NCBI RefSeq assembly: GCF_918741275.1
Contig: NZ_CAKKNA010000008.1
Span: 1 to 64,000 of the forward strand
Source: Bacillus sp. CECT 9360
Lineage (GTDB): Bacteria; Bacillota; Bacilli; Bacillales; DSM-1321
Reading direction: 5' to 3'
DNA length: 64,000 bases
Shown one piece after another: positions 17,263 through 27,496 of this stretch (the first letter of the stretch is position 1; each line of letters starts with the position of its first letter). The notes below the pieces were generated by a model. The model saw only the letters and a list, made by a program, of their open reading frames with translations, did no database searches and had not been told where the DNA came from. The position numbers and the translations under genes were made by a program.

Positions 17263-18567
17263 TTACTTCACAAGCTTTGCTTTGATTTCTTTATCCATGT
17301 TTTGTACGGCTTGTTCAACCGTCTGTTGTCCCGCTATAGCTTTGGATACTTCAATTTGGATGATCTCGGAAATTTCAGGATAGTTTGGCGCCACCGGACG
17401 TGACACTGCTGCATTCAGGCCGTCGACAAATCCTTTTTCCCCAAATGTCGGATTGGCTTCCAAGATTTCTTTGTCATTATAAAGATCTGTAATCGTTGGC
17501 GCATGCCCGCCATAGATCGCATCGATTTTCTGTCCTTCAGGCCCAGTCAAGAACTTCAGGAATTCCCATGCTTCTTTTGGATGCTTGGAAAATTTGCTGA
17601 TTCCTGCCTGCCAGCCGCCCAGTGCCGCCGCAGATCCTTTATCCCCGGCAGGAAGCGGAGCGATTCCGACCTTGCCAACGATTTTCGACTTTTCTTTATC
17701 ATTCGCGCTGGCGTATTCGTACGGCCAGTTCCGAAGAAAGACGGTTTGCCCTTCAATGAACGCTTGATCGGATTCAATTTCTGTAAAGTTCGTCACATTA
17801 TCCGGAACGGCGTCGGACTTCGCTATTTCCACAAGCTTTTCCAGTCCTTTAATCGTTTCAGGGGAGTTGACGACGACGTTTCCGTTTTCATCAATGAATT
17901 TCCCGCCGTAGGAAGCAACGAATTCAATCACATTACAGACAAGCCCTTCATATTGCTTTGATTGCATCACATACCCGAACTTTGTGCCGCCTTCCCCTTT
18001 CTTCTCGCTGGCCGTTGCCAGCAATTCATCCCATGTCTTTGGAATCTCGTCTTCCTTTACAAGGTCTTTACGGTAAAACAGGAGACCGCCATCGATAAAC
18101 TTCGGCATTGCCCATTGCTTACCATTGAACTGTGCCGCTCCTAATGCCCCTTGATTGTAACTGCTTAAATCAATGCCATCCTGCTGAAGAAAACGGTCCA
18201 GAGGCTGAACGTACCCTGCCTGGGCGAATTCCGCCGGCCAGATTACATCCATGGAAACAACATCAATTTCAGAGGATTCCGCGTTGAACGCTGTTACGTA
18301 TGCATCATGCTGCTGCCCGGTGTCTGAAGGCATTTCCTGTAATTTAATATCAATATGAGGGTGTGCTTTCTCGAAGGCTTCGATTACTTTTGTTGTTCCT
18401 TTGGTAACATCCTTACCATTTGCGTAGACAATCGTAACCTTTTCGTCTTCTCCTGATTTTTCACCATCGCCCTTATCATCTGTGCTTGTTTCGCTCGAGC
18501 TGCATGCCGCTAAAATCATCGAAAGTGCCATGAAACCCGTTAATAACTTCCCTTTTTTTGCTTTCAT
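17263..18567 (-). CDS. Sugar ABC transporter substrate-binding lipoprotein
   Basis: The 434-residue precursor has a lipoprotein signal peptide with lipobox LAAC near residue 22, then an acidic Ser/Asp linker. The mature domain is a cluster-B solute-binding protein (VTIVYANGKDVTKGTTKVIEAFEKAHP; later VSMDVIWPAEFAQAGYV). Resemblance is to disaccharide binders such as trehalose/maltose proteins, but the sugar is not certain. It is the first structural gene of the importer, 27 bases after the LacI-type regulator. Confidence 0.92.
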   Translation of the reverse strand: MKAKKGKLLTGFMALSMILAACSSSETSTDDKGDGEKSGEDEKVTIVYANGKDVTKGTTKVIEAFEKAHPHIDIKLQEMPSDTGQQHDAYVTAFNAESSEIDVVSMDVIWPAEFAQAGYVQPLDRFLQQDGIDLSSYNQGALGAAQFNGKQWAMPKFIDGGLLFYRKDLVKEDEIPKTWDELLATASEKKGEGGTKFGYVMQSKQYEGLVCNVIEFVASYGGKFIDENGNVVVNSPETIKGLEKLVEIAKSDAVPDNVTNFTEIESDQAFIEGQTVFLRNWPYEYASANDKEKSKIVGKVGIAPLPAGDKGSAAALGGWQAGISKFSKHPKEAWEFLKFLTGPEGQKIDAIYGGHAPTITDLYNDKEILEANPTFGEKGFVDGLNAAVSRPVAPNYPEISEIIQIEVSKAIAGQQTVEQAVQNMDKEIKAKLVK

Positions 18568-18594
18568 TAGAAATCCCCCTGTTCCTTTTTGGTT

Positions 18595-19584
18595 TTATGT
18601 TGAATGGCGTAAGACCAGTTGTAACGGCAATTGAATATCCATATCGTTATGCGACAGATCGTTATTTATCGACTTCATCATCAATTTCATCGCTTGATTG
18701 CCTATTTCCTCTGCTGGCTGCATGATGGTTGTAATCCCCGGTTCGATTAAGCTAGCGATCGGTTGGTCATCAAAACCAATAACCGCAATATCCCGTGGTA
18801 CAGATAAACCTTGGATTCGGGCCTCTTTGATAATCCCGGCAGCTACCTGGTCACTCCCTGTGAAAAAAGCGGTTGGCGGGTCTTCCATGGCCACTGAATT
18901 TTGGAAAACCGTTTGGCCATCTTTCAGATCATAGGCTCTTTTAAAAACCCAATCTCCTTTAAATGCTATGCCGAAATCTGATAGCGCTTTTTTATAACCA
19001 TCATGACGGTCTTTGGTTAACTGGGTCATTTGCTCTCCGTAGCAATAACCGATTTTTAGATGGCCTTTTTCGATCAGATGGCGCGTGCCGATATAGCCTC
19101 CTTCATACTGATTTAGCCTGACCATTGGAACCTGCGATTGAAAAGAGTATTCGTTGCATAATACAATCGGACCGTATGAAATGTAGGCAGCGATCGTTTC
19201 CCAACTGTTTTCGATAGAAGTTAAGATAATGCCGTCTACTTGTTTTGATTTTAAATAATTCAGGAAATGGATTTCTTTTTGTTTACTGTTTTTTGTTTGA
19301 CATACTAACAGCTGAAACTCATGTTTCGTTGCAATTGTGTCAATACCTTCAAGTAAGTAAGCAAAGAATGGGTTTGTAAGACGAGGAATCAATACACCGA
19401 TTGTATGTGTTTTTTGACTTCGAAGCTTTTGGGCAGATGCATTGGGAATGTAATTCAGCGTTTCCATCGCTTTAAGGACAAGATTCTTCTTCTCTTCTGA
19501 GACGTATGGGTAATTATTAATTACCCTTGAAACCGTTGCTCTGGAAAGCCCTGCTTCCCTTGCTACATCTGCAATGGTCGCCAA
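18595..19584 (-). CDS. LacI-family transcriptional regulator
   Basis: A 329-residue regulator starting (TTG) ATIADVAREAGLSRATVSRVINNYPYVSEEKK, the LacI helix-turn-helix and hinge. The periplasmic-binding-protein-like ligand domain includes HTIGVLIPRLTNPFFAYLLEGI and AVIGFDDQPIASLIEPGITT. It heads the importer operon and should respond to the imported sugar. Immediately upstream are a 14-base palindrome and a cre-like site, indicating autorepression and carbon catabolite control. Confidence 0.92.
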   Translation of the reverse strand: MATIADVAREAGLSRATVSRVINNYPYVSEEKKNLVLKAMETLNYIPNASAQKLRSQKTHTIGVLIPRLTNPFFAYLLEGIDTIATKHEFQLLVCQTKNSKQKEIHFLNYLKSKQVDGIILTSIENSWETIAAYISYGPIVLCNEYSFQSQVPMVRLNQYEGGYIGTRHLIEKGHLKIGYCYGEQMTQLTKDRHDGYKKALSDFGIAFKGDWVFKRAYDLKDGQTVFQNSVAMEDPPTAFFTGSDQVAAGIIKEARIQGLSVPRDIAVIGFDDQPIASLIEPGITTIMQPAEEIGNQAMKLMMKSINNDLSHNDMDIQLPLQLVLRHST

Positions 19585-19609
19585 TCAACCTCCCCCCTTT
19601 TTAAAAACC

Positions 19610-19637
19610 TGAAATCGATTTCATGAAAACGGTTACA
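19610..19637 (-). promoter_or_regulatory. LacI-type operator palindrome joined to a cre site
   Basis: TGAAATCGATTTCA (19610-19623) is a perfect palindrome with the central CG of LacI-family operators. ATGAAAACGGTTACA (19623-19637) matches the CcpA cre consensus WTGNAANCGNWNNCA. The two abut, upstream of the LacI-type gene. Confidence 0.75.
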
Positions 19638-19848
19638 AAATTATCTTACTGGCAAACTAAGTGGAAGGCAAGACAAAAAATAAATAATTTGGAATTTTCT
19701 GATTTATTATTTCAAAATGCTATTTTTCCAAAGCATTTTCGTTTTTAAAGAGTCTTTGAAAAGTGTATAAAGGCCATTGTGGACATGCAGCTTGGATCCT
19801 TCCGTGGAAAACGATACTATATTATAGGAATGGGGAAACAATTACTTA

Positions 19849-20139
19849 TTATTGTAACAACTTCTCCTCTATCCCCTCTTTTTGAAGGATTTCCTTCTGT
19901 TTCTCTCCAAGTAAGTCAAAATGGGAATAGCCATCGTTGCGATGGTCGATCCATTCTTTCTTAAGTCCGTATTTCTCTCCCCATTCCGCTAATCGTTCAA
20001 GATCGCGGCATCCGACCTTGGTGACGGTCTTGCAGTCGGGAAAGCGGTCATCCAGCCAATAATGAGTCAAGAATGCAATTTCCCCGTTGTCTATCTTCTG
20101 CTTCCATTCAGCAAGCTGTCTTCTGTTAATTCCAAATGC
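19849..20139 (-). CDS. yneQ: YneQ-like protein
   Basis: A 96-residue cytoplasmic protein beginning MAFGINRRQLAEWKQKID, with THYWLDDRFPDCKTVTKVGC and WIDHRNDGYSHFDLL. I recognise it as YneQ of B. subtilis, of unknown function. The ATG at 20139 follows AGGGAGAAGG; a frame extended by eight codons lacks such a site. It keeps the B. subtilis order next to yneP and tlp. Confidence 0.8.
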   Translation of the reverse strand, partial: AFGINRRQLAEWKQKIDNGEIAFLTHYWLDDRFPDCKTVTKVGCRDLERLAEWGEKYGLKKEWIDHRNDGYSHFDLLGEKQKEILQKEGIEEKLLQ

Positions 20140-20201
20140 CATTCCTTCTCCCTCTTCTCTCAAAAAAAAATAGGGCGCTAGCTAAACGCCCACCAAAACA
20201 A

Positions 20202-20621
20202 TCATTTATTTTTATTTTTTTCATACGCTTCATGCCATTCCGGAAAAAGGCGCTTTATCGAAATAGGACGGAAACTATCTTTCTTAACACAAACGTGCAC
20301 AGACGTTCCGGTAACAGACACTTCTCCTGTTTCCTTCAGGATTTCGTATCCATACGTTATCCTCAGGCCGTCATATTTTTCAATCCATGTTTTGATGGTC
20401 ACTGTTTCTCCGTACAGCACTGATCTTTTATAGGAGGCCTGAATGTCGATTACGGGTGCGATGACTCCATCGGCTTCCATTTCGGCGTATTTAAAGCCAA
20501 GGTCTTCAATCAGCTTTGTACGCCCGATCTCCATCCAGATGAAATAATTAGCATGGTAGACCACGCCCATCTGGTCTGTTTCCGCGTAGCGGACTTCGAT
20601 CTTTTTTTCTGAAATATGCAC
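20202..20621 (-). CDS. yneP: Acyl-CoA thioesterase, 4HBT family (YneP-like)
   Basis: A 139-residue hotdog-fold protein. The motif RYAETDQMGVVYHANYFIWMEIGR carries the Asp/His region of YbgC-type thioesterases, which hydrolyse acyl-CoAs. The GTG start shares a base with the TAG stop of the upstream AAA ATPase gene (TAGTG), so translation is coupled. Name and place follow B. subtilis yneP. Confidence 0.88.
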   Translation of the reverse strand: MHISEKKIEVRYAETDQMGVVYHANYFIWMEIGRTKLIEDLGFKYAEMEADGVIAPVIDIQASYKRSVLYGETVTIKTWIEKYDGLRITYGYEILKETGEVSVTGTSVHVCVKKDSFRPISIKRLFPEWHEAYEKNKNK

Positions 20622-22990
20622 TATAGTTCTCCTCTTTCCATCTTCCCGGCAGCTTTTTTTATATCTTCAGCTGAGATGACGGTTAAATCTTGCTGATTAA
20701 ATGCAGCGCCAGGCTTCGACATTAATCTCATCGCCTGTACCTGGATCGCTTCATCAACCAGATTGGTCGCATACCGGCCATTTCCGCTAACCGTGTTCTC
20801 TTCAAGATAAGTTTTTAAATAAGACAAGGCGTCCCCCTCGATTGAATATTGAAAACGAGAGGCATATCTTTGGATAATTTCAATGAGCTCGTCATTTGAA
20901 TAGTCTTTAAAATGAACAAATTTCTTGAATCTGGAACGAAGGCCCGGATTGCTTTCTAATAACAAATTCATTTCGTTTGGATATCCTGCCAGTATTACGA
21001 TTAAGTTTTCATTATGCTTCGTCATTTCGTCGACGAGAGTATTTACGACTTCTTTCCCATAATCACCAGCCGAAGGGCTTAATAGCGAATAGGCTTCATC
21101 GATGAACAGCACACCGCCGAGCGCTTCGCGGATTTTTTTCTTCGTCTTGATTGCCGTTTGCCCGACATAACCGGCCACAAAGTCGGCGCGACTAGCAACG
21201 ATAAGATGGCCGCGCTTCAGCATCCCCGTTTCCTTTAACAATTCCGAGTAAATATTTGCGACCGTCGTCTTCCCCGTCCCCGGATTTCCGGTAAATACGG
21301 AATGAAGTTGTACCGGTACCGCAGGCAGACCTTGATGGCGACGAATCTGTTGCATTTTGACAAAGGAAACGAGCGCTTTCACCTCATCTTTGATTTCCGA
21401 TAATCCAACAAGCTTGTCCAATCTTTCTTCGGGAGGCACCTCAGGCCGTGTCTCGCTTATTTGAAAGTCCTCAGTCTTTAGCAGTGTGAAGGTGAGGATT
21501 TCTTCGTCTTCAAGGAGAGCATGAGCGCCTTTTTTGAAGATAGCATCCATGACGATTGAACGGACTGTACGGGCATTTCCGAATGTATCGTCCACCTTTT
21601 CTTTCTCAATGCGCGCTTCTAATTCTGTCGCCGCGCCATCGGATAGGATATAATCATTTTCAGCAGCGGTGCGCTCGGCTATCATGAGCAACTCCTCAGT
21701 TGTATAATCCGGCAAAAAAACGTGATTCGCATTGGGAAATCTGCTTCTTAAGCCCGGGTTGGCGTCCAAAAATTGGCGCATTTCTTCGGGATAGCCTGCC
21801 AATATGACCGCAAACTTGCCCGCATACTTTTGGCTCGTCATTAAAGAAACCAGCGTATCAATCGCTGTCTGCCCATAATCATTTCCCGACTGACCCTCTC
21901 TTTTCAAGCTATAAGCTTCATCGATGAACAAAACGCCGCCTAAGGCCCGCTCAACAATGCTTTTAACATTTTCCTCCGTTTGGCCAAGATACGCGCCAAC
22001 GAGCTGGGAACGGTCGACCTCCAATACTTCATCATGCGGCAAAACACCGAGTTCGTGATAGATCCTGGCAAGCAGACGTGCAAGCGTAGTTTTTCCGGTT
22101 CCCGGATTCCCGGTAAGGACCATATTCAGGCTCTGCTCATCTCTCGATTGCAGTCCAAGTTCTTTCCGCTTCTTTTGGTACTGCAGAAAACGGTAAAAGT
22201 CATCAATCCGCGTCTTCACTTCCTTCATCCCGACCATCGAATGCAGCTGGGCAAGCGGACTCGCACTTTGGCTGCTGACATCGGCATCCTCGACATAAAA
22301 GAGGGAGTCCCATTCTGCTTTTAATTCCGCGATGCGATCCAGATAGCCCTTCATATCCTGAAAATGAGTCGATGTATGGAAAACACCCGATATCGACTCT
22401 TCGTATTCTCTGGAGGCCCTAAGCATTGCGATGAGCTCTATCTGGATTTCGAATAGATATTGGACGGCCTTATCATACTTTTCTGCCATTTCCTCATCGG
22501 AATAACGTTTAGCAGTAAGCTGGCCTTTCTTCAAATCCGCGATCTTTTCCTCAAGAAGGTCGATATTTTCTTCACATATATCGATATATTCTTCTGCTAT
22601 TTTCTTCTTTGCGGTCCGGTTATCGGTTTCACGGATTAACGGAAAGAGTAATTTATCTAGTAATGTCCGGTTCTTCTTCCAATTTGAAGAGGCCAAAAGG
22701 CCGTTTGCTCTTTCGTTCGTGGGTTCGGCTTTCAGGGCTTCTTGAAGCCAAGAATCATATAATGAATCCTCACCATTGGTTTCCTTTCGCGATTCGGCAA
22801 GGATACTGAACAATTCACTCTTCATTCCCAGCGTCTCTAAATCTGTTTTAGGCACCTCTCCCAACTTCGCGATCATTCTCAATAATTCATTGGTTTTTTC
22901 TATATAACCATTTATCTCTAGCTCAGCCGCATACGCGTCGAGTTGTTCTTTAATAGTCAAATTTGTATGGGAATTCTCTTTAGATTTCAT
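20621..22990 (-). CDS. Two-domain AAA ATPase of the SpoVK/CbbX type
   Basis: A protein of about 789 residues with a helical, repeat-like N-terminal third. Two AAA modules follow: Walker A TGNPGTGKTTLARL near 300 with GGVLFIDEAYSL, and TGNPGTGKTTVANI near 580 with a second GGVLFIDEAYSL. Arginine-finger GLRSRF motifs occur in both. B. subtilis SpoVK has only one such module in about 320 residues. The start at MKSKENSHT uses GAGGA; an ATG five codons earlier lacks a site. It sits inside the sspN-tlp-yneP group, so a sporulation role is possible but unproved. Confidence 0.85.
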   Translation of the reverse strand: MKSKENSHTNLTIKEQLDAYAAELEINGYIEKTNELLRMIAKLGEVPKTDLETLGMKSELFSILAESRKETNGEDSLYDSWLQEALKAEPTNERANGLLASSNWKKNRTLLDKLLFPLIRETDNRTAKKKIAEEYIDICEENIDLLEEKIADLKKGQLTAKRYSDEEMAEKYDKAVQYLFEIQIELIAMLRASREYEESISGVFHTSTHFQDMKGYLDRIAELKAEWDSLFYVEDADVSSQSASPLAQLHSMVGMKEVKTRIDDFYRFLQYQKKRKELGLQSRDEQSLNMVLTGNPGTGKTTLARLLARIYHELGVLPHDEVLEVDRSQLVGAYLGQTEENVKSIVERALGGVLFIDEAYSLKREGQSGNDYGQTAIDTLVSLMTSQKYAGKFAVILAGYPEEMRQFLDANPGLRSRFPNANHVFLPDYTTEELLMIAERTAAENDYILSDGAATELEARIEKEKVDDTFGNARTVRSIVMDAIFKKGAHALLEDEEILTFTLLKTEDFQISETRPEVPPEERLDKLVGLSEIKDEVKALVSFVKMQQIRRHQGLPAVPVQLHSVFTGNPGTGKTTVANIYSELLKETGMLKRGHLIVASRADFVAGYVGQTAIKTKKKIREALGGVLFIDEAYSLLSPSAGDYGKEVVNTLVDEMTKHNENLIVILAGYPNEMNLLLESNPGLRSRFKKFVHFKDYSNDELIEIIQRYASRFQYSIEGDALSYLKTYLEENTVSGNGRYATNLVDEAIQVQAMRLMSKPGAAFNQQDLTVISAEDIKKAAGKMERGEL

Positions 22991-23074
22991 GTATTCAGTC
23001 CTCATCCATTCACACGTTTCCCCTTTATTTTATCATAAAACCATTATTAATCATGAAATCGTGTTTCATAAAAA

Positions 23075-23114
23075 AAGAAGAGCGGGAACATGAATCCGTT
23101 TCCCGCTCTTCTTT
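23075..23114 (-). terminator. Terminator of sspN-tlp
   Basis: AAGAAGAGCGGGAA pairs with TTCCCGCTCTTCTT. On the minus strand it is followed by TTTTTTATG, directly after tlp. Confidence 0.85.
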
Positions 23115-23125
23115 TCCTTCAATTA

Positions 23126-23365
23126 TCATTCATTTCTGAAACCGTTTGTCCGGGCAGCTGCTTCATCCTTGATTTCACTGCGGAAAGCCTCAATGCTTTC
23201 TTCTCTTCTGTGGTTCTTTTCTTTAATCTGCTCGCGTTGTTCACCGGTTGCAAACTCAAGAGATTCATTCGCTTCCTCGATATTAACAGCGGTGTTTTGA
23301 ACCATATCCTGCAGCTTTTCAACATTATCGGATCGGTCATCCGGATTTGGTTTGAAATTGGCCAT
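23126..23365 (-). CDS. tlp: Small acid-soluble spore protein Tlp
   Basis: A 79-residue hydrophilic protein beginning MANFKPNPDDRSDNVEKLQ and containing QNTAVNIEEANESLEF, which matches Tlp of B. subtilis. Despite the old thioredoxin-like name, Tlp is a minor spore protein made in the forespore. GAGG precedes the ATG at 23365. It follows sspN, as in B. subtilis where the two form a sigma-G operon. Confidence 0.93.
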   Translation of the reverse strand: MANFKPNPDDRSDNVEKLQDMVQNTAVNIEEANESLEFATGEQREQIKEKNHRREESIEAFRSEIKDEAAARTNGFRNE

Positions 23366-23475
23366 GATCATACCTCCTCAAATGTGTGGTTCCCTCTTAT
23401 TTTGCCTTGAATTTCTTCAAATAATAAAAGGAAAAATCTATTTTTGTTTACATAATAAAGTTATGTGAACATTTA

Positions 23476-23619
23476 TTATTCACCTTTAGTTTGAATGACT
23501 TGAGGATGTTGACCTGACTTATCTCCCATTTGTTTTCCTTTATTGCCGCTGAATCCACGTGGCTGCGTACCTAGATGGCTTGGGACAAAATGTTTAGAGT
23601 CTTTCTTTGGATTTCCCAT
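23476..23619 (-). CDS. sspN: Small acid-soluble spore protein SspN
   Basis: A 47-residue peptide starting [19 protein letters not shown] and ending [11 protein letters not shown]. The VPSHLGT and IQTKGE blocks are those of SspN. AGGAGGGG precedes the ATG at 23619; the longer open frame has no such site. It probably shares a sigma-G transcript with tlp. Its role is as a minor spore-core protein. Confidence 0.93.
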   Translation of the reverse strand: MGNPKKDSKHFVPSHLGTQPRGFSGNKGKQMGDKSGQHPQVIQTKGE

Positions 23620-23689
23620 GTTATATCCCCTCCTATGCATAACTTCTGCAGAAAAGCGGATAAACATGTTTGTCAATTTTTGATAATCA

Positions 23690-23818
23690 TTAATCTGCCT
23701 TCTTTAGATGTCTGTTTTCCAAGCGTTCTTCAATCTTTTCCATTAACTTTACATCCTTTAGCAATTCCTGCTTATTTTCATTGACCAGATCTTCAAAAGA
23801 CCGTTTTCGTTTCTTCAT
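23690..23818 (-). CDS. FbpB-like small basic protein
   Basis: This 42-residue peptide, [19 protein letters not shown] and onward, has the basic start and SFEDLVxENKxELLxD pattern of the Fur-regulated basic proteins FbpB/FbpC. In B. subtilis those help the small RNA FsrA repress iron-containing enzymes, aconitase among them. AAGGTGA precedes the ATG. I see no clear Fur box. Its closeness to acnA is suggestive. Confidence 0.65.
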   Translation of the reverse strand: MKKRKRSFEDLVNENKQELLKDVKLMEKIEERLENRHLKKAD

Positions 23819-23943
23819 GGCGTTCACCTTCCCAATTTCCTATTTTATTCATATCCTTGCCAAATTGACGTAAAATTATGACATTACCTTATAAAAATTT
23901 TTCCAATAAAAATAACGGCCCTGAGAAGGAGCCGCCATTTTCG

Positions 23944-24459
23944 TCACTTCATATTGCTTTCCATGATGGTTAAATTCATTTCGCCGACGTACTTATTTTT
24001 TATTTTACCGCTTTGATCTATAAAATAAGTCGTTGGCATAGCCAATATCTGATACGTATCATTAACTTTTTTCGGCTTGCTGTCTAAAAGGATCGGAAAC
24101 GTCGCACCCACGCGGTCAGCAAAAGCTTTTACATCATTTTCGGGATCGATGTTGACTGCAAGCACTACCGTATCACTGCCTATATTTTGATAAAATTTTT
24201 CCATTTCGAGCATCTCTCTCTGACATGGCGTACACCAGGTAGCCCAGAAATTCAACATAACTTTTTTACCACGATAATCGGAGAGCTTAACCGTTTCTCC
24301 TTCAAGTGTCTTCAACTCAAAATCCGGCGCTTTGATGCCTACTCTAAGACCGCCTAGATTATCACTGCTGACTTCTTTTTCTTCCGGGTTCATGGCTTGT
24401 ACAATCGCAACCGTTAATAAAATAATAAGCACGGCCGCGCCGATTACTTTTTTAATCAT
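23944..24459 (-). CDS. yneN: Membrane-anchored thiol-disulfide oxidoreductase (YneN-like)
   Basis: A 171-residue TlpA/ResA-type thioredoxin fold. An N-terminal anchor helix (VIGAAVLIILLTVAIVQAM) places the domain outside the membrane. The active site is WATWCTPCQREM, with the cis-Pro region AMPTTYFID. Such proteins reduce or exchange extracytoplasmic disulfides, for example in cytochrome maturation or spore assembly. It follows aconitase on the same strand, as yneN follows citB in B. subtilis. Confidence 0.88.
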   Translation of the reverse strand: MIKKVIGAAVLIILLTVAIVQAMNPEEKEVSSDNLGGLRVGIKAPDFELKTLEGETVKLSDYRGKKVMLNFWATWCTPCQREMLEMEKFYQNIGSDTVVLAVNIDPENDVKAFADRVGATFPILLDSKPKKVNDTYQILAMPTTYFIDQSGKIKNKYVGEMNLTIMESNMK

Positions 24460-24647
24460 ATATGGTCCTCCTAGCTTGATGCGATGAGTATTATGTAACC
24501 AGTTTATGTATATGGGTAAGAATAAGTGATAAGTACATCGATTTCCATGATAACAAGGATTCGTAAGCGAATAAAGGACTTCAGGAAATTCATTAAAAAT
24601 AATATAGCATGTATTGACCCGACTTCAAAATCCGACCGTAAAAAAAA

Positions 24648-24679
24648 GAAAAGGCAAACCCCATAGAGTTTGCCTTTTC
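24648..24679 (-). terminator. Aconitase terminator
   Basis: GAAAAGGCAAAC pairs with GTTTGCCTTTTC, eight bases past the aconitase stop codon. Minus-strand reading continues into TTTTTTTACGG. Confidence 0.85.
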
Positions 24680-24686
24680 CAAAAAA

Positions 24687-27398
24687 TTACGCTTTTAATT
24701 TGTTGCGCAATACCATTGGCAAGATTCCGCCGTGACGGTAGTAGTCAATCTCAACATCGCTGTCGAAACGGACAAGTACTTCAAATTCTTTCTTATTGCC
24801 CTTTTCGGAAGTCACTGTAACTTTGACGATATCACGCGGTTTTACGGTTTCATCGACGTGAACATCAATGGCTTCTTTACCAGTTAGGCCAAGTACTTCA
24901 GCGTTTTCGCCTTCTTTGAATTGAAGAGGAAGAACACCCATAAGTACAAGGTTAGAACGGTGGATACGCTCGAAGCTTTCTGCGATAACTGTTTTGATGC
25001 CAAGAAGGTTTGTGCCTTTGGCAGCCCAGTCACGAGAGCTTCCCATACCGTAATCTTTACCGGCTAGAACCGCAAGTCCAGTTCCGTCCGCTTTGTATTT
25101 CATGCATGCATCATAGATCGCCATCACTTCGCCAGTTGGCCAGTGAGTTGTAAAGCCGCCTTCTGTGCCAGGTGCGATTTGGTTACGGATACGGATGTTA
25201 GCGAACGTACCGCGCATCATGACTTCATGGTTACCACGGCGGGAACCGTATGAGTTGAAGTCACGTGGCTGAACACCATTTTCACGCAAGTATTTGCCCG
25301 CCGGAGTATCTTTACCGATTGCACCAGCCGGTGAAATGTGGTCAGTTGTTACGGAATCGCCGAACTTACCGACTACGCGTAAGCCTGAAAGGGCATTAAC
25401 TGTACCAGCATCCGGAGTTAATCCTTCAAAGAAAGGAGGGTTTTGGATATAAGTTGATTGGTCATCAAACTGATAAAGCGCCTCATTGCTTGTTTGGATT
25501 TCATTCCAGCGTTGGTTGCTGTTGAATACTGTATCATATTCTTTACGGAACAAGTCAGGAGTTACTGTTTGTTTAACAGCTTCGTTGATTTCTTCATGTG
25601 TTGGCCAAATATCTTTAAAGAAAACATCGTTGCCGTCTTTATCCTTACCAAGTGCTTCTTTTTGAAAGTCAACATCTACAGTACCAGCAAGTGCATACGC
25701 AACTACTAATGGTGGAGATGCAAGATAGTTAGCCTTAACTAGCGGATGGATACGCCCTTCAAAGTTACGGTTACCGGAAAGGACCGATGTTACAAGAAGA
25801 TCCGCTTCAGCAACAGCTGCTTCGATTTCTTCAGCCAATGGACCGGAGTTACCGATACATGTTGTACATCCGTAACCAACAAGGTTGAAACCTAGTTTTT
25901 CCATGTATGGAAGCAGCCCAGAATCGCGAAGATAACCAGTAACAACTTTGGAACCAGGAGCTAAAGATGTTTTTACATAATCAGGAACAGTAAGCCCTTT
26001 TTCCACTGCTTTCTTGGCAACAAGACCTGCGCCAAGCATTACATATGGGTTTGAAGTGTTTGTACAGCTTGTGATCGCAGCGATCGCGATAGCCCCTGTT
26101 TTCATACTTGTCTTGCGGCCGTCAGCGAATTTCACTGTCACTTCTTTATTGATTTCTTCAGGCTTCAAGCCGAATCCCTGGTTGCCCATAGGAGCATCGA
26201 GTGCATTCTTGAAGGATGTTTTCATTTGGGAAAGCGGAATCAAATCTTGCGGACGCTTAGGTCCTGAAAGGTTTGGTTCAATTTCAGAAAGGTTGATTTC
26301 AACCACATCTGTATAAGTTGGGTCTTCTTTATCCGCTGTGTAGAATAAACCGTTTTCTTTGCTGTACGTTTCAACAATCTTGATTTGCTCTTCATCACGG
26401 CCAGTTAGACGCAAGTAAGCGATTGCTTCACTATCAACCGGGAAGAATCCGCAAGTCGCGCCGTATTCAGGTGCCATGTTCGCGATTGTCGCACGGTCAG
26501 CAAGTGGAAGGTAACCTACGCCTGGTCCGAAGAATTCTACAAACTTGCCGACAACACCTTTTGCTCTTAGAACTTGAGTTACTTTCAAGGCAAGGTCCGT
26601 TGCAGTTGTTCCATTAGGAAGCTTGCCAGTCAACTTAACGCCGATAACTTCAGGAACCGGGAAATATGAAGGCTGTCCAAGCATACCTGCTTCCGCTTCA
26701 ATACCGCCGACGCCCCAACCGAGAACACCGATACCGTTGATCATTGTCGTATGTGAATCTGTACCGAACAATGTGTCAGGGAATACTTCGTGATCGCCGT
26801 TTGGCGTTTCGATTGCGTGCACGACATTTGCAAGGTATTCCAGGTTGACCTGGTGAACGATACCAGTTGCAGGAGGAACGGCACGATAGTTATTGAATGA
26901 TTTTTGAGCCCAGCTTAAGAATTGGTAACGTTCCGCGTTACGTTCGAATTCAAGATCCATATTTATTGCTAATGAATCCATAGTTCCTGCTTTATCTACC
27001 TGTACAGAGTGGTCAATAACAAGATCAACCGGAATATCAGGATTAATTTTATCCGGATCTCCGCCAAGAGCTGCCATTGCATTACGTAAAGAAGCAAGGT
27101 CTACCACCGCAGGCACACCTGTAAAGTCTTGCAGGATAATACGAGAAGGCTTGAATGGTACGTCAATTTCTTTTTGTTCGCTTGTACCCCATTTAGCAAG
27201 GTTTTCAACATGCTCTTTCGTGATTACTCGCCCGTCAACCTGGCGAAGCACAGCCTCAAGCAAAACCTTGATGGAATATGGCAAACGAGAAACCTTGCCT
27301 GCCCCCGCTTTTTCTAAAGCATCCAAACTGTAGTAGTTGTAGCGTTTTCCGTTAATCTCAAAGGAAGAACGCGCTTGGTACACATCATTTTTTGTCAT
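24687..27398 (-). CDS. acnA: Aconitate hydratase
   Basis: A 903-residue aconitase of the AcnA/IRP type, converting citrate to isocitrate in the TCA cycle. The 4Fe-4S ligands are in [11 protein letters not shown] and [12 protein letters not shown]. The swivel domain carries [11 protein letters not shown]. The start at [15 protein letters not shown] follows GGGGG; fourteen extra codons upstream are unlikely to be used. B. subtilis CitB (909 aa) also binds RNA when iron is low, and the nearby fbpB-like gene is relevant to that. It is the anchor of the conserved gene order in this window. Confidence 0.97.
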   Translation of the reverse strand: MTKNDVYQARSSFEINGKRYNYYSLDALEKAGAGKVSRLPYSIKVLLEAVLRQVDGRVITKEHVENLAKWGTSEQKEIDVPFKPSRIILQDFTGVPAVVDLASLRNAMAALGGDPDKINPDIPVDLVIDHSVQVDKAGTMDSLAINMDLEFERNAERYQFLSWAQKSFNNYRAVPPATGIVHQVNLEYLANVVHAIETPNGDHEVFPDTLFGTDSHTTMINGIGVLGWGVGGIEAEAGMLGQPSYFPVPEVIGVKLTGKLPNGTTATDLALKVTQVLRAKGVVGKFVEFFGPGVGYLPLADRATIANMAPEYGATCGFFPVDSEAIAYLRLTGRDEEQIKIVETYSKENGLFYTADKEDPTYTDVVEINLSEIEPNLSGPKRPQDLIPLSQMKTSFKNALDAPMGNQGFGLKPEEINKEVTVKFADGRKTSMKTGAIAIAAITSCTNTSNPYVMLGAGLVAKKAVEKGLTVPDYVKTSLAPGSKVVTGYLRDSGLLPYMEKLGFNLVGYGCTTCIGNSGPLAEEIEAAVAEADLLVTSVLSGNRNFEGRIHPLVKANYLASPPLVVAYALAGTVDVDFQKEALGKDKDGNDVFFKDIWPTHEEINEAVKQTVTPDLFRKEYDTVFNSNQRWNEIQTSNEALYQFDDQSTYIQNPPFFEGLTPDAGTVNALSGLRVVGKFGDSVTTDHISPAGAIGKDTPAGKYLRENGVQPRDFNSYGSRRGNHEVMMRGTFANIRIRNQIAPGTEGGFTTHWPTGEVMAIYDACMKYKADGTGLAVLAGKDYGMGSSRDWAAKGTNLLGIKTVIAESFERIHRSNLVLMGVLPLQFKEGENAEVLGLTGKEAIDVHVDETVKPRDIVKVTVTSEKGNKKEFEVLVRFDSDVEIDYYRHGGILPMVLRNKLKA

Positions 27399-27496
27399 TG
27401 ATTTACTACCCCCTATTAAATTGTCAGAAAAATTTTGCACATAAGAAGTAAAACGTGGTGTGTGCTACCGCACAAAAAACCAAGTCTACTAAACTA

